Shown here piece by piece: positions 26,269 to 34,779 of a stretch of DNA of 64,000 nt (positions are counted from its first letter, which is position 1; each line of letters begins with the position of its first letter). A program made the position numbers and the translations under genes. The DNA lies in NCBI RefSeq assembly GCF_048572895.1, contig NZ_CP183878.1, forward strand, positions 1,054,001-1,118,000. The letters are read 5' to 3'. This stretch comes from Psychrobacillus sp048572895. Its GTDB lineage: Bacteria > Bacillota > Bacilli > Bacillales_A > Planococcaceae. Under the pieces are notes generated by a model. It ran no database searches. It was not told the origin of the DNA and saw only the letters and a program-made list of their open reading frames with translations.

Positions 26269-26541
26269 ATGACAGAAAGACAAGGACTAATTGTCTATGT
26301 GCATCATTTAAAACAAGCTAAATCCTTGCGGAAATTTGGTCACGTTCATTATATTTCCAAAAGACAAAAATATGTCGTCTTATATTGTGATCAAGATCAA
26401 ATCGACGCTGCTAAGCAAAAGATGAACAAGTTGCCTTATGTCAAGGAAATTTTAGAGTCCTATAGACCATTTTTGAAAACTGAATTTGAAAATAGTAAAC
26501 CAGATAAAGCAAAAGAATACGATTATAAAATTGGATTATAA
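26269..26541 (+). CDS. ylbG: YlbG family protein (DUF2129)
   Basis: 90-residue soluble protein of the YlbG/DUF2129 family, function unknown. Characteristic motifs are GLIVYVHHLKQAKSLRKFG, HYISKRQKYVVLYC and LPYVKEILESYRPFLKTEFE. ATG 26269 lies 6 nt after GAGGGG; the longer frame from 26233 has no ribosome-binding site. Convergent with the small gene at 26548. Confidence 0.88.
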   Translation: MTERQGLIVYVHHLKQAKSLRKFGHVHYISKRQKYVVLYCDQDQIDAAKQKMNKLPYVKEILESYRPFLKTEFENSKPDKAKEYDYKIGL

Positions 26542-26547
26542 CTAGGC

Positions 26548-26934
26548 CTATTGTAGCGGTGGTATTAAATTATTTAAACGTAAAATACCAATTATATACT
26601 GATAATATAAATTTACATCCACATAGACGGAAGAATGTTTTATGTCGACTTTAATAGGCTGGATTGCTAACTCGTCTAAAGTTTCTTTAAATATTGCGAG
26701 TCTTTTTGGTTCGTTTTGGGCTTCAACTATACCTTCTCGACATATATATATGGGAAAAAAATTTGCAGTATTTACTGGTTTGAGTGCGATTGCGATGGAA
26801 AAGTAGGTTATATTTTCTTTAATGGAAGAAAAAATAAATGCTTGGTGTATACGTTCTTTGTTTACTTTTGCAAGTTCACATAGTTCGTAAATATCACCAT
26901 AACCTTCGCCTAGTTCTATAAAACGTTGAATCAA
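26548..26934 (-). CDS. Conserved Bacillales protein of unknown function
   Basis: 128-residue protein beginning MIQRFIELGEGYGDIYELCE and ending YYQYIIGILRLNNLIPPLQ. I recall close Bacillus relatives of this length that are mislabelled methylthioribose kinase; 128 residues is far too short for that enzyme and no kinase motif is present. AAAGGAAG precedes the ATG. It lies back to back with the 478-residue gene to the right. No function is assigned. Confidence 0.72.
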   Translation of the reverse strand: MIQRFIELGEGYGDIYELCELAKVNKERIHQAFIFSSIKENITYFSIAIALKPVNTANFFPIYICREGIVEAQNEPKRLAIFKETLDELAIQPIKVDIKHSSVYVDVNLYYQYIIGILRLNNLIPPLQ

Positions 26935-26987
26935 TTGAAAACACTTCCTTTCTCATATATCTTACCACTTTGTTGGAGGACAATTCT

Positions 26988-28406
26988 ATGAAATTTGTTT
27001 TAAGTTTTTTAAGTCTATTCCTTATTGTTACTAATAGTGTTTTACTTTTGTTTCAATATGATGCATACTCTTCTGGATTAGAAGAGGAGGGACAAGTATT
27101 CTTTTATGAACAAGAAGTGGAAATGAAAGTAAAGAAGGATAAGATAGTTATTAAACAACATTTTAACGATATGCCAAAGGAAGAAGTTACTGTATCATGG
27201 CCGATTATCAGTGAGAATAGAAACTGTGATCTGGATACTAGTGAAAGCTGCAACCGTCTAGCTGAAGATATGATGACGTTTAAAGCAGGAGAGAATTCTA
27301 AACAGAGTATTTCCTTTGAAATACCTTTAGTTGATGGTTTAATAGATGGTCAATTAATACAAAATTTCCTAGTTAAATTGGAAACTGGAGGTGTCTCGCT
27401 TACTACACTTCATATTACGGATGAAGTGAAAAGAGGAGGCATGTGGGTAACTGGATTACCTCTAATTGGTAAAACTTCACTTGAGTTAATCGATTATACA
27501 CTTTCTCTTGGTGCCGGAGATGTTCAAGAATTATATTGGCAGCAAGAAGTATTACCAATTCAATATGAAGATGATTACTTCACTATATATGCTTCTAACA
27601 CTTTGCCAGATGAAGTTACTAATTTGCTTGGTGAGTTAAATTTTACTAATAACGAACATTTAGCTATACTTTTTGGGACTAATAAGCATAATATAGATGC
27701 TTCTCGTATCGCGTTTATTCAACATGAGGATATTGCTTCTATACAACAGGAGCTAATTACCAAGAATATACAAGCAAAGTATGGATTATCTCAAGATGAG
27801 CAGATGATAACAGAGGTTTTAAGTAGCTTTTTGTTAGATATACCAGTCGGTTCAGAGAAGTCCATCTGGATGTATGAAACGGTGAATAATTATTTAACAT
27901 CTGAACAACGAGTAGAGTTTCAAACAGCATTACTAAACAATAAACAAACAACTGCAGCAAAATTTGATAAGATATTGACAGATATCATCGATTTAAAAAC
28001 ATCCTTCTTCGTGTTGAATGAACAAGCAGGGGCGGAAAATTTTCCATTATTATTTGAAGATTATAGACCTGTATATATCAATGAGCAACAGCATGAAGAA
28101 ATGAAAGTTCTATTCAAGAATGGTAAGGTTTTATATGCAGCAGAACCATTATTAACTACTTTAGGGTATACACTTAATGATACAGATAAAGGCCTATATG
28201 TTCAAAATGCAACGAGAGCATTTCGCTTTCCAATTCAAGAGCCATTCTATGTATTAAATGAAAAAAGATATGATGCGTTATCAGAACCATTTGAAGTTAT
28301 TGGATCACAATTATATATTGAAGAAGCGTGGATGATACGTTTGTTTTTATTGAATATCGAAAAACAAGATAATCGTATTAATATTACACAGTCCTCACTA
28401 TTTTAG
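26988..28406 (+). CDS. Exported protein of unknown function with stalk-like C-terminus
   Basis: 472-residue protein with one N-terminal hydrophobic helix (residues 2-22) and a long extracytoplasmic part. I recognise no enzyme motif. The last ~110 residues (FEDYRPVYINEQQHEEMKVL, then GKVLYAAEPLLTTLGYTLND and RFPIQEPFYVLNEKRYDALS) read like a copper-amine-oxidase N-terminal or stalk-type beta domain, which usually binds wall polymers or supports other proteins. GGAGGAC lies before ATG 26988. rsmD starts 15 bp downstream, so it may be co-transcribed with rsmD-coaD. Confidence 0.65.
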   Translation: MKFVLSFLSLFLIVTNSVLLLFQYDAYSSGLEEEGQVFFYEQEVEMKVKKDKIVIKQHFNDMPKEEVTVSWPIISENRNCDLDTSESCNRLAEDMMTFKAGENSKQSISFEIPLVDGLIDGQLIQNFLVKLETGGVSLTTLHITDEVKRGGMWVTGLPLIGKTSLELIDYTLSLGAGDVQELYWQQEVLPIQYEDDYFTIYASNTLPDEVTNLLGELNFTNNEHLAILFGTNKHNIDASRIAFIQHEDIASIQQELITKNIQAKYGLSQDEQMITEVLSSFLLDIPVGSEKSIWMYETVNNYLTSEQRVEFQTALLNNKQTTAAKFDKILTDIIDLKTSFFVLNEQAGAENFPLLFEDYRPVYINEQQHEEMKVLFKNGKVLYAAEPLLTTLGYTLNDTDKGLYVQNATRAFRFPIQEPFYVLNEKRYDALSEPFEVIGSQLYIEEAWMIRLFLLNIEKQDNRINITQSSLF

Positions 28407-28421
28407 GATCGGAGTGTAGTT

Positions 28422-28988
28422 ATGAGAGTTATATCAGGTTCGAAAAAAGGACTGCCATTAAAAGCAGTCCCGGGGATGAATACAAGACCTACAACAGATA
28501 AAGTAAAAGAGTCCATCTTTAACATGATTGGCCCATACTTTGATGGTGGAATTGCCGTGGATTTGTTTGCAGGCAGTGGTAATTTAGGAATCGAGTCCTT
28601 GAGCAGAGGTGTTGATAGATGTATCTTTATCGAAAAAGACCCTAAGGCTGTACAGACGATTAAAGATAATTTAACGAAGTGTCGTCTAGAGGACTCAAGT
28701 GAAATTTTCAAAGCTGATGCGACAAGAGCAGTGAAAGCTTTTGAGAAAAGAGAGCTTAAAATTGACCTATTATTTGTGGATCCTCCATATAACAAATTAG
28801 TGTATTATGAACTAGTTCAATCCTTAGTAGAAAAAGGATGTATGAGTGATACTGCGATTATTGTTTGTGAACACGAGAAAAATGTCACACTTGAAAAATC
28901 CTATGGTGACTTTGAATTAGTTAAAAAAGAGATATATGGCGGTACGGTTATCTCTATTTATCGTTGCCTTAAAGAAGAGGGGAATTAA
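28422..28988 (+). CDS. rsmD: 16S rRNA (guanine966-N2)-methyltransferase RsmD
   Basis: 188-residue SAM-dependent methyltransferase (YlbH type) that methylates G966 of 16S rRNA. The N-terminal MRVISGSKKGLPLKAVPG with TRPTTDKVKESIFNMI, the SAM-binding AVDLFAGSGNLGIESLSRG and the catalytic DPPY (LFVDPPYNKL near residue 125) are all present. GGAGTG precedes the ATG. It overlaps the ribosome-binding region of coaD and ends one base before the coaD start, a conserved pair in Bacillales. Confidence 0.95.
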   Translation: MRVISGSKKGLPLKAVPGMNTRPTTDKVKESIFNMIGPYFDGGIAVDLFAGSGNLGIESLSRGVDRCIFIEKDPKAVQTIKDNLTKCRLEDSSEIFKADATRAVKAFEKRELKIDLLFVDPPYNKLVYYELVQSLVEKGCMSDTAIIVCEHEKNVTLEKSYGDFELVKKEIYGGTVISIYRCLKEEGN

Positions 28989-28989
28989 A

Positions 28990-29475
28990 TTGGGAAAAAT
29001 AGCTGTAGTACCAGGTACTTTTGATCCGATAACTAATGGTCATCTAGATATTATTAATCGAGGGGCATCCATTTTTGGAGAGGTTTTTGTCGTTGTTTTG
29101 AATAACTCTTCGAAAAATCCACTTTTCTCTGTTGAGGAAAGAATGCAATTGATCATAGATGCGACTTCACATTTACCAAATGTCAAGGTTCAAACTTTTT
29201 CAGGTTTATTGATAGATTATGCGGAAAGTGTTAATGCCAGTGTTATTATTCGTGGTTTACGTGCCGTTTCGGATTTCGAGTATGAAATGCAAATCACGTC
29301 TATGAACCGGGTACTTAATGATCAAATTGAAACATTTTTTATCATGACCAAAAACCAATACTCTTTCCTTAGTTCAAGTATCGTCAAAGAAGTAGCAAGG
29401 TATGGTGGGAAAATAGAGGAACTTGTGCCATCTCATGTGGAAATAGCATTAAAAGAAAAATATAATACATACTAA
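28990..29475 (+). CDS. coaD: Phosphopantetheine adenylyltransferase CoaD
   Basis: 161-residue nucleotidyltransferase that makes dephospho-CoA from 4'-phosphopantetheine and ATP in CoA synthesis. The motifs GTFDPITNGHLDII (TxxxxGH), VIIRGLRAVSDFEYE and YSFLSSSIVKEVARYGG match the family, and the length is standard. The start is TTG 28990, 7 nt after GAGGGG; the longer frame from 28936 lies inside rsmD. A terminator follows at 29482-29508. Confidence 0.95.
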   Translation: MGKIAVVPGTFDPITNGHLDIINRGASIFGEVFVVVLNNSSKNPLFSVEERMQLIIDATSHLPNVKVQTFSGLLIDYAESVNASVIIRGLRAVSDFEYEMQITSMNRVLNDQIETFFIMTKNQYSFLSSSIVKEVARYGGKIEELVPSHVEIALKEKYNTY

Positions 29476-29481
29476 CCTACC

Positions 29482-29514
29482 AGAACCTCGTCATTTACGC
29501 GAGGTTCTATTTTG
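29482..29514 (+). terminator. Intrinsic terminator of rsmD-coaD
   Basis: Nine-base stem (29482-29490 with 29500-29508) extended inward by CGT/ACG, then a T-rich tract. Confidence 0.8.
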
Positions 29515-29625
29515 TTCTGCTTAATGGAGAATTGAATAACCATTGCTAATCCACCTGCATTTGCACTGTCTGCGAAGAATAAGACAGCAGCCTGTTATAA
29601 AATGTTTCTATGGATATAGAAAATA

Positions 29626-29718
29626 TTTACTTACATTGGTGGGCAAGTTACTTGCGTTAAATTAGAATATACTTGCTCTACAAATTCATTTACTTATGAT
29701 CAAGGTCAATTTACTTGC
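29626..29718 (+). repeat. Five-unit array of TTTACTTGC-like motifs at exact 21-bp period
   Basis: The core hexamers ACTTAC, ACTTGC, ACTTGC, ACTTAT and ACTTGC start at 29629, 29650, 29671, 29692 and 29713, exactly 21 bp apart. The bases between are not conserved. The array lies in the convergent spacer between coaD and ylbJ. The rest of this spacer (29515-29625) shows nothing recognisable. A twin array, inverted, is at 43055-43147. Confidence 0.8.
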
Positions 29719-29764
29719 GAAAAGGAAAACCCATCAATTTCCACGTCCTCTCTTTCTATTGAAA

Positions 29765-30640
29765 CTATAGGAAGAATAATATTGGAATGATAAGCATACT
29801 AAGAAAGCGGAAAAGAATATATTTACGAATAGGAATATTTGCTTTCTGAGCAAGTACAATTATTTGCATATGAATACTTATGCCACTGAAAGCAATAATA
29901 AGAGCAACAACAAATGGTAAAAACGTGGAGCCTGTTAACATTTCCCCGGCTAAGCTAATCCCACCAGTCATTTCGAATATAGATGCTACAAAAACAAGCA
30001 GGATAGGTGAGATGTTAGGTAGAATTTCTTTGATGGATTCAAACACGATAAAACTAACTGTAGTAAAAAATATGACTGTAGTACCAATTAGCAATAATAT
30101 TTGATAGGTCTCTTTAATACTTTCCTGAAACGGTGAATCTGAAGTCTTTTGAACATGTATATTTTCATGGATAGGTGGAGATAAAATGATAAATACCAAT
30201 AAAAACACTAAGTTCACTGCATGAATAATAAGTAAAAGTTTAATACCGGCAATTTCAGCGTGGAAGATCTCAATGCCTACAAATCCTATAACAAACATTG
30301 GACTGGGGGCATGGCATATTGCAAGCAACCAACTGGCGTTACCCTTATTTAAAGTGCCTATATCCTTTAAAGAGGCTATAACAGCAGCCCCACTTGGAAA
30401 CCCACCTATAGCACTTAGTAAATAGACATTAAAATACATTTTAAATTTATTCGTCGTATTTAAGAACGAGTTTTGAGAACGTATAAACAGCTGTGTTATT
30501 ACTAAATAAGGTAGTAAATAAGGTAATAGAGCAGTTGTGAAAATCCTCATTCCTTCTACTGCACCTTTATGTGCAATGCCGGGCTGCAAAAATAATAGGA
30601 TAATAAGTGCCCAGCTTCCAATCGTTATTAGTCTATGCAT
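29765..30640 (-). CDS. ylbJ: YlbJ-like sporulation membrane protein
   Basis: 291-residue membrane protein with about eight helices, of the YlbJ/nucleoside-recognition (Gate) type. Visible motifs are LLPYLLPYLVITQLFIRS, SAIGGFPSGAAVIASL (near 75-90), CHAPSPMFVIGFVG and AFSGISIHMQI at the end. In B. subtilis ylbJ is transcribed by sigma-E and the mutants form defective spores. As I recall, B. subtilis YlbJ is around 400 residues, so this one is shorter, possibly lacking a terminal segment. It is divergent from ylbL. Confidence 0.78.
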   Translation of the reverse strand: MHRLITIGSWALIILLFLQPGIAHKGAVEGMRIFTTALLPYLLPYLVITQLFIRSQNSFLNTTNKFKMYFNVYLLSAIGGFPSGAAVIASLKDIGTLNKGNASWLLAICHAPSPMFVIGFVGIEIFHAEIAGIKLLLIIHAVNLVFLLVFIILSPPIHENIHVQKTSDSPFQESIKETYQILLLIGTTVIFFTTVSFIVFESIKEILPNISPILLVFVASIFEMTGGISLAGEMLTGSTFLPFVVALIIAFSGISIHMQIIVLAQKANIPIRKYILFRFLSMLIIPILFFL

Positions 30641-30736
30641 GTAAAATTCATCCTTTGTTCACATATATTTTGTCAGAAAAAAAGGGAAGTGATAAACTAA
30701 TATTCAAATGTGTTATAGAAAGAGAGGGATATTTTG

Positions 30737-31783
30737 ATGAAGAAGAGAAATCCTATAATCCTTCTTTTCATAGTAGTGATAGTTTTGGCGTTAGGTTTCT
30801 ATCCAATGGAATCTTATATTTCGAAACCAGGCGGTGCTTACGAATTGGATCCGTTTGTTGAAGTCGATGGTGGGGATCAGGATGATGAAGGTACATTGAG
30901 TCTCCTTACGATTGCCCTAGCAAAAGCTACGCCGCTCACATACGCCTATGCTAAAATTACAGATAGTCAAAAAATTTACAAAGCAAATGAAATTCGTCAG
31001 GAAGATGAAGATGAAGAAGAATATAATGTTCGTCAATTAAAGCTTATGTCTAATTCTCAATTTAATGCTATTTCAGTTGCATTTAATAGGGCAAATAAGC
31101 CTTACACTATATCAAATAACGGAATATTTATTTTTAATGTGGTGGATGGGAGTGCGGCTGATGGAATATTAAAGGCTGGCGATAAAATTTTACAAATGGA
31201 TGATATCGATGATCTGACTGAAGAGTCTATTAGAACCTATCTAGCTGACAAAGTAGAGGGGGATGTTATCCGTTTAAAGGTTGAGCGTGATGGGGAACAG
31301 GTGGATAAAGAAGTATCCCTTAAAACAATCCCTGGAGTGCTTGAAAAGCCCGGAATCGGTATTAGCTACACTGCAGACAAAAAAGTTGAAACTACTCCAG
31401 AAGTGCATATTAACTCCGAAGATATTGGAGGACCGTCAGCGGGGCTTATGTTCACTTTAGAAATCTTGAATCAGTTATTACCAGAAGATATAACCAAGGG
31501 CTATAAGATAGCAGGAACGGGTGAAATGGGGCCAGATGGAACAGTTGGTAGAATTGGTGGAATAGATTTAAAAGTAATAGCTGCGGACAATAAAGACATA
31601 GAAATAATGTTTGCTCCTGACGATGAAATTGATCCTGCTATTTTGGCAAATAATCCTGGACTAACGTCTAATTATGAAGAAGCCTTAAAATCTGCAAGAA
31701 AAATAGGTACGAAAATGAAAATCGTACCTGTGAAAACCATTGATGATGCTCTTGCTTATTTAGATCAATTAGAGCCCAAATAA
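30737..31783 (+). CDS. ylbL: YlbL/SepM family PDZ-Lon serine protease
   Basis: 348-residue membrane-anchored protease: one N-terminal helix (residues 6-24), a PDZ domain at about 120-200 (FIFNVVDGSAADGILKAGDKI), and a Lon-type catalytic domain at the C-terminus. The catalytic Ser is in GGPSAGLM and the Lys in GRIGGIDLKVIAA, forming the Ser-Lys dyad. YlbL has been linked to cleavage of the SOS division inhibitor YneA in B. subtilis. ATG 30737 is 8 nt after GAGAGGG. Convergent with ylbM, almost touching it. Confidence 0.9.
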   Translation: MKKRNPIILLFIVVIVLALGFYPMESYISKPGGAYELDPFVEVDGGDQDDEGTLSLLTIALAKATPLTYAYAKITDSQKIYKANEIRQEDEDEEEYNVRQLKLMSNSQFNAISVAFNRANKPYTISNNGIFIFNVVDGSAADGILKAGDKILQMDDIDDLTEESIRTYLADKVEGDVIRLKVERDGEQVDKEVSLKTIPGVLEKPGIGISYTADKKVETTPEVHINSEDIGGPSAGLMFTLEILNQLLPEDITKGYKIAGTGEMGPDGTVGRIGGIDLKVIAADNKDIEIMFAPDDEIDPAILANNPGLTSNYEEALKSARKIGTKMKIVPVKTIDDALAYLDQLEPK

Positions 31784-31784
31784 G

Positions 31785-33002
31785 CTATTCTTGAATAATT
31801 GGAGCAATACGAAAATCACTGCCAACCATGCTTTGACCATACGAAGACTGCAACCCTAAGTAATATAGGTCGGCAGCTTTAATATCTAACTGTAATTGTT
31901 TATCATTTTTACTTGCGGCTACTCTGCTTATCAGTGGGAGCTGCAAGTCTTTTTTTATACTTTGTAAATATGCCTGTCCCTTCTTGTTCATTGCTAAAGG
32001 TCTAATATAAGTAGGGTAATGAATGTCGCGTAATTGGTTCCAAGTAAAATCGGTATAAATATGTGTTAGCATTCGTTGAATCCTTGTCCACGTAAAGCGC
32101 TTTGATTTTATTTGTTGCATAAACAATTCGAAGCTAGAGTGTGTCATTGCCGCTTTCCAAATGGCATTTTCCATTCCCTCGGTGATCTCTGCAATTTGAG
32201 ACAATTTTTCCTTGGATGAGCGCAGTATAAGTAATCTTAGTGTCGGATAAAACTGTTCCCAGCTACCGAAAGAATAGTTGGTATTTTCCCAATCCTTTAG
32301 TCCTTCTATGCTAGTACTTGGCATATATTTATTTACCTCTGAAAGTTTATGGCTTTCAAAAAGTAATTTCCGAATACCGGTAGCACTAGCTATCGTTTCA
32401 GTGTTGCTAGCATCATCATGATAATTAGCGACGACTCGCCTGATTGTCTCTGGTTGTATATCGCTATTTAAAAGGTTCGCTGCCTGTATGTAATGATAAC
32501 CTAATATATTATTTGGTTTGGATAGATCTACTAATGGGACGGTAGTGGCTTTTGAAATTTCATTGTACGCTTCATTTAATGCTTTAGGATAACTGATGCC
32601 TTTTTTTATATAATTTGCAATGGCCGTATTATATTCGTCTTTTTTGGCTGATAATAGATTATATGTTTGTTGAAATGCTTCTAATGATCCTTCTTCGCTT
32701 CCGAAACAAAATGAATGGCATTTTAAAGCATCTAATAAAAAAATAGCACCTTTTGCAAAATCACTTGCTTGGGCTGTAGCAAATGCATAGGGAAGTTCAA
32801 TTACTAAGTCAACACCCGCAGCAATGGCCATTTTTGCACGAGTCCATTTATCAACAAGCGCTGGTTCCCCACGTTGTAGAAAATCGCCAGACATGACAGC
32901 AATGACGATATCGCTATTCGTTTTTATACGAGTTTGCTGTAAGTGGTGCAAATGACCGTTATGAAATGGATTATATTCTACAACAATTCCAGTTGCTTTC
33001 AT
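31785..33002 (-). CDS. tmcAL: tRNA(Met) cytidine acetate ligase TmcAL (YlbM)
   Basis: About 405-residue nucleotidyltransferase-like enzyme that acetylates C34 of elongator tRNA-Met using ATP and acetate. The N-terminus MKATGIVVEYNPFHNGHLHHL carries the HxGH-like nucleotidyltransferase motif. VIAVMSGDFLQRGEPAL and ATGIRKLL in the middle are family blocks. The start is ATG 33002, or the in-frame TTG at 33008, which has better spacing (6 nt) from AAGGA. It is divergent from ylbN, sharing an upstream region that holds a consensus promoter. Confidence 0.9.
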   Translation of the reverse strand: MKATGIVVEYNPFHNGHLHHLQQTRIKTNSDIVIAVMSGDFLQRGEPALVDKWTRAKMAIAAGVDLVIELPYAFATAQASDFAKGAIFLLDALKCHSFCFGSEEGSLEAFQQTYNLLSAKKDEYNTAIANYIKKGISYPKALNEAYNEISKATTVPLVDLSKPNNILGYHYIQAANLLNSDIQPETIRRVVANYHDDASNTETIASATGIRKLLFESHKLSEVNKYMPSTSIEGLKDWENTNYSFGSWEQFYPTLRLLILRSSKEKLSQIAEITEGMENAIWKAAMTHSSFELFMQQIKSKRFTWTRIQRMLTHIYTDFTWNQLRDIHYPTYIRPLAMNKKGQAYLQSIKKDLQLPLISRVAASKNDKQLQLDIKAADLYYLGLQSSYGQSMVGSDFRIAPIIQE

Positions 33003-33068
33003 CTTCAAATCAAATCCTTTCCTTAATGCAAGTATAATGTTAAAATAATGTAGTGACAAGAAATTATC

Positions 33069-33097
33069 TTGACATCTAAAATCAGTCATTATATAAT
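33069..33097 (+). promoter_or_regulatory. Consensus sigma-A promoter of ylbN-rpmF
   Basis: TTGACA (33069-33074), a 17-bp spacer and TATAAT (33092-33097): a perfect match to the vegetative consensus, 29 bp before the ylbN start codon. It fits strong ribosomal-protein expression. Confidence 0.85.
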
Positions 33098-33126
33098 CAA
33101 CTTTGTTGTCTTGAGGTGATAATCGT

Positions 33127-33666
33127 ATGAAATGGGCAATTCATCAGCTATCTAAATATCGTGAGAACGGACTAACTTTAGATGAATTCGTGGAACTCGA
33201 AGACGTGAAGAAGCGGAACCAGGACGTTCGAAGGATTTCACCCGTTCACGTAAAAGGGCACTGTACATTTGGTGCAGCGCAAATGACTTGTCACTTTCAG
33301 CTTTCAGGAACTCTTATTTTACCATGTGCACGCACATGGGAAGATGTAGAATTTCCGTTTGAGATTGAATCTGTTGAAATCTTCAACTGGTCTGAAACAG
33401 CACTCGCTTCTGCAAGAGCGTATGATAATTTTCATGTTGTAGAAGGTGATGTTATAAACGTAGACCCAGTTCTAGAAGAATTAATTCTTCTGGAAATTCC
33501 AATGCAAGTGTATAAAGACGGTGCAGACCAATTTAAACATGACGGTGGAAATGGTTGGAGCTATACAACAGACGAAGAACTTAAAGAAATGCAGGAAGAT
33601 GAACAACCAAAAGTAGATCCAAGACTTGCTGATTTAGCTAAGTATTTTGATCAAACAGACGAATAA
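33127..33666 (+). CDS. ylbN: YceD/YlbN family protein (DUF177)
   Basis: 179-residue soluble acidic protein of the DUF177/YceD family, conserved immediately upstream of rpmF and thought to act in 23S rRNA or ribosome metabolism; its exact role is uncertain. The family core HCTFGAAQMTCHFQLSGTLILPCARTWEDV carries the conserved cysteine. The tail ends PKVDPRLADLAKYFD. GAGGTG precedes the ATG. Co-transcribed with rpmF, 24 bp downstream. Confidence 0.92.
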   Translation: MKWAIHQLSKYRENGLTLDEFVELEDVKKRNQDVRRISPVHVKGHCTFGAAQMTCHFQLSGTLILPCARTWEDVEFPFEIESVEIFNWSETALASARAYDNFHVVEGDVINVDPVLEELILLEIPMQVYKDGADQFKHDGGNGWSYTTDEELKEMQEDEQPKVDPRLADLAKYFDQTDE

Positions 33667-33690
33667 TAGATCTGTAAGGAGGTGCCACCT

Positions 33691-33864
33691 ATGGCAGTAC
33701 CAGCTAGAAGAACTTCTAAAACTGTAAAAAGAAAGCGTCGTACACATTTTAAATTATCCGTACCTGGTATGGTTGCTTGTTCAAATTGTGGTGAAATGAA
33801 ATTGGCTCACCGTATTTGTAAATCTTGCGGTCAATACAAAGGGAAAGAAGTATTGAGCAAATAA
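33691..33864 (+). CDS. rpmF: 50S ribosomal protein L32
   Basis: 57-residue L32 starting MAVPARRTSKTVKRKRRTHF. The zinc ribbon is intact: CSNCGE near residue 28 and CKSCG near 41, so this is the zinc-binding (C+) form. ATG 33691 lies 7 nt after AGGAGGT. It is the second gene of the ylbN unit and ends in a very strong terminator. Confidence 0.97.
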   Translation: MAVPARRTSKTVKRKRRTHFKLSVPGMVACSNCGEMKLAHRICKSCGQYKGKEVLSK

Positions 33865-33881
33865 TACAGTATTTGTTCCTT

Positions 33882-33925
33882 AAAAGACTACCAAAGAGAC
33901 CATGGCTCTTTGGTAGTCTTTTTCT
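33882..33925 (+). terminator. Intrinsic terminator of ylbN-rpmF
   Basis: Long stem (about 33883-33898 with 33906-33921), seven-base loop and T-run. It is one of the strongest terminators in the window. Confidence 0.9.
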
Positions 33926-33957
33926 CTATATACATTTTCTTAAAGGGGTGCATGGAA

Positions 33958-34719
33958 ATGGCTTATACATTAGTACAAAGAGAAGAAATAATCATATTGG
34001 AAATAGATAGACCTGCAATACATAATGCGATAAACTGGGAAGTTTTAGAGGGTTTTAAAGAGTTAGTACATACAGTAAAAAATGATAGTTCTATCAAGCT
34101 AGCAGTAATTACAGGAGCAGGAGATAAGTCTTTTTGTTCGGGTGGTGATTTATCTGTTCTACATAAGTTGAAAACAGAGCAAGAATCGTATGAGATGTTA
34201 AGTGACACAGCGACAATTTTATATGATGTTGCGACACTAACCATTCCAACTTTAGCATTAGTTAATGGTACCGCTGTAGGTGGAGGTTGTGAGATTGCTA
34301 CTTTATGCGATTATCGTTTAGTAAAAAAAGATGCAAGATGTGGATTCATACAAGGAAAGTTGGCAATTACTTCTGGATGGGGTGGAGGAACCTATCTGTG
34401 GGAAAAAGGGTTGAGACAAGATCATACCCTACAAATGCTAACAGAAGCAGTGCCCTATTCATCTGATAAGCTTCAGGCAATTGGATGGGCAACCGAAGTT
34501 TTTGAAGGAAACAAATATAATGCACTAGAGGAATTTACACAAAAAATGATTATGCCACATGATACTGTTTTAAAAGCGTATAAAATGCAATTAATTCGAA
34601 AATGGCAGCAGACCAAATTATTCGAACGAATTATAGAAGAGGTTAGAACTTGTTCCGTATTATGGGCGCAAGAAGCACATCATCAAGCGGTCGATTCATT
34701 TTTATCTAAAAAGAAATAA
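33958..34719 (+). CDS. Enoyl-CoA hydratase/isomerase family protein
   Basis: About 253-residue crotonase-fold protein. The N-terminal RPAIHNAINWEVLEGF, the first oxyanion block GDKSFCSGGDLSVL and the second block ALVNGTAVGGGCEIATLCDYRL are visible, so CoA-ester binding is likely. The catalytic Glu pair of true hydratases is not clearly present (the region reads GFIQGKLAITSGWGGGTYLWE), so it may be a hydrolase or isomerase, for example 3-hydroxyisobutyryl-CoA hydrolase-like. I chose ATG 33958, 9 nt from GGGG. An earlier ATG at 33952 is too close. Confidence 0.82.
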   Translation: MAYTLVQREEIIILEIDRPAIHNAINWEVLEGFKELVHTVKNDSSIKLAVITGAGDKSFCSGGDLSVLHKLKTEQESYEMLSDTATILYDVATLTIPTLALVNGTAVGGGCEIATLCDYRLVKKDARCGFIQGKLAITSGWGGGTYLWEKGLRQDHTLQMLTEAVPYSSDKLQAIGWATEVFEGNKYNALEEFTQKMIMPHDTVLKAYKMQLIRKWQQTKLFERIIEEVRTCSVLWAQEAHHQAVDSFLSKKK

Positions 34720-34726
34720 TATGAGA

Positions 34727-34754
34727 GTCTATTTGTACCTACTTTGCATATATT
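34727..34754 (+). promoter_or_regulatory. Possible sigma-E promoter of gerR
   Basis: GTCTATT (34727-34733), 13-bp spacer, CATATATT (34747-34754), close to the sigma-E pattern with -10 CATANNNT. B. subtilis gerR (ylbO) is sigma-E dependent, which makes the match more credible. Confidence 0.35.
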
Positions 34755-34779
34755 AATAAAAAAGCAAAGGGTGATCCAG

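Noticed and set aside
26548..26934. Methylthioribose kinase function for the 128-residue protein
   Set aside because: It is too short and lacks all kinase motifs; the label is probably a propagated error.
29626..29790. The 21-bp array read as a heptapeptide-repeat protein (F-T-C-x4)
   Set aside because: Twenty-one is divisible by three and the + frame is open, but there is no start codon or ribosome-binding site. The twin array at 43055 is interrupted by a stop in the same frame, and the residues between cores are not conserved.
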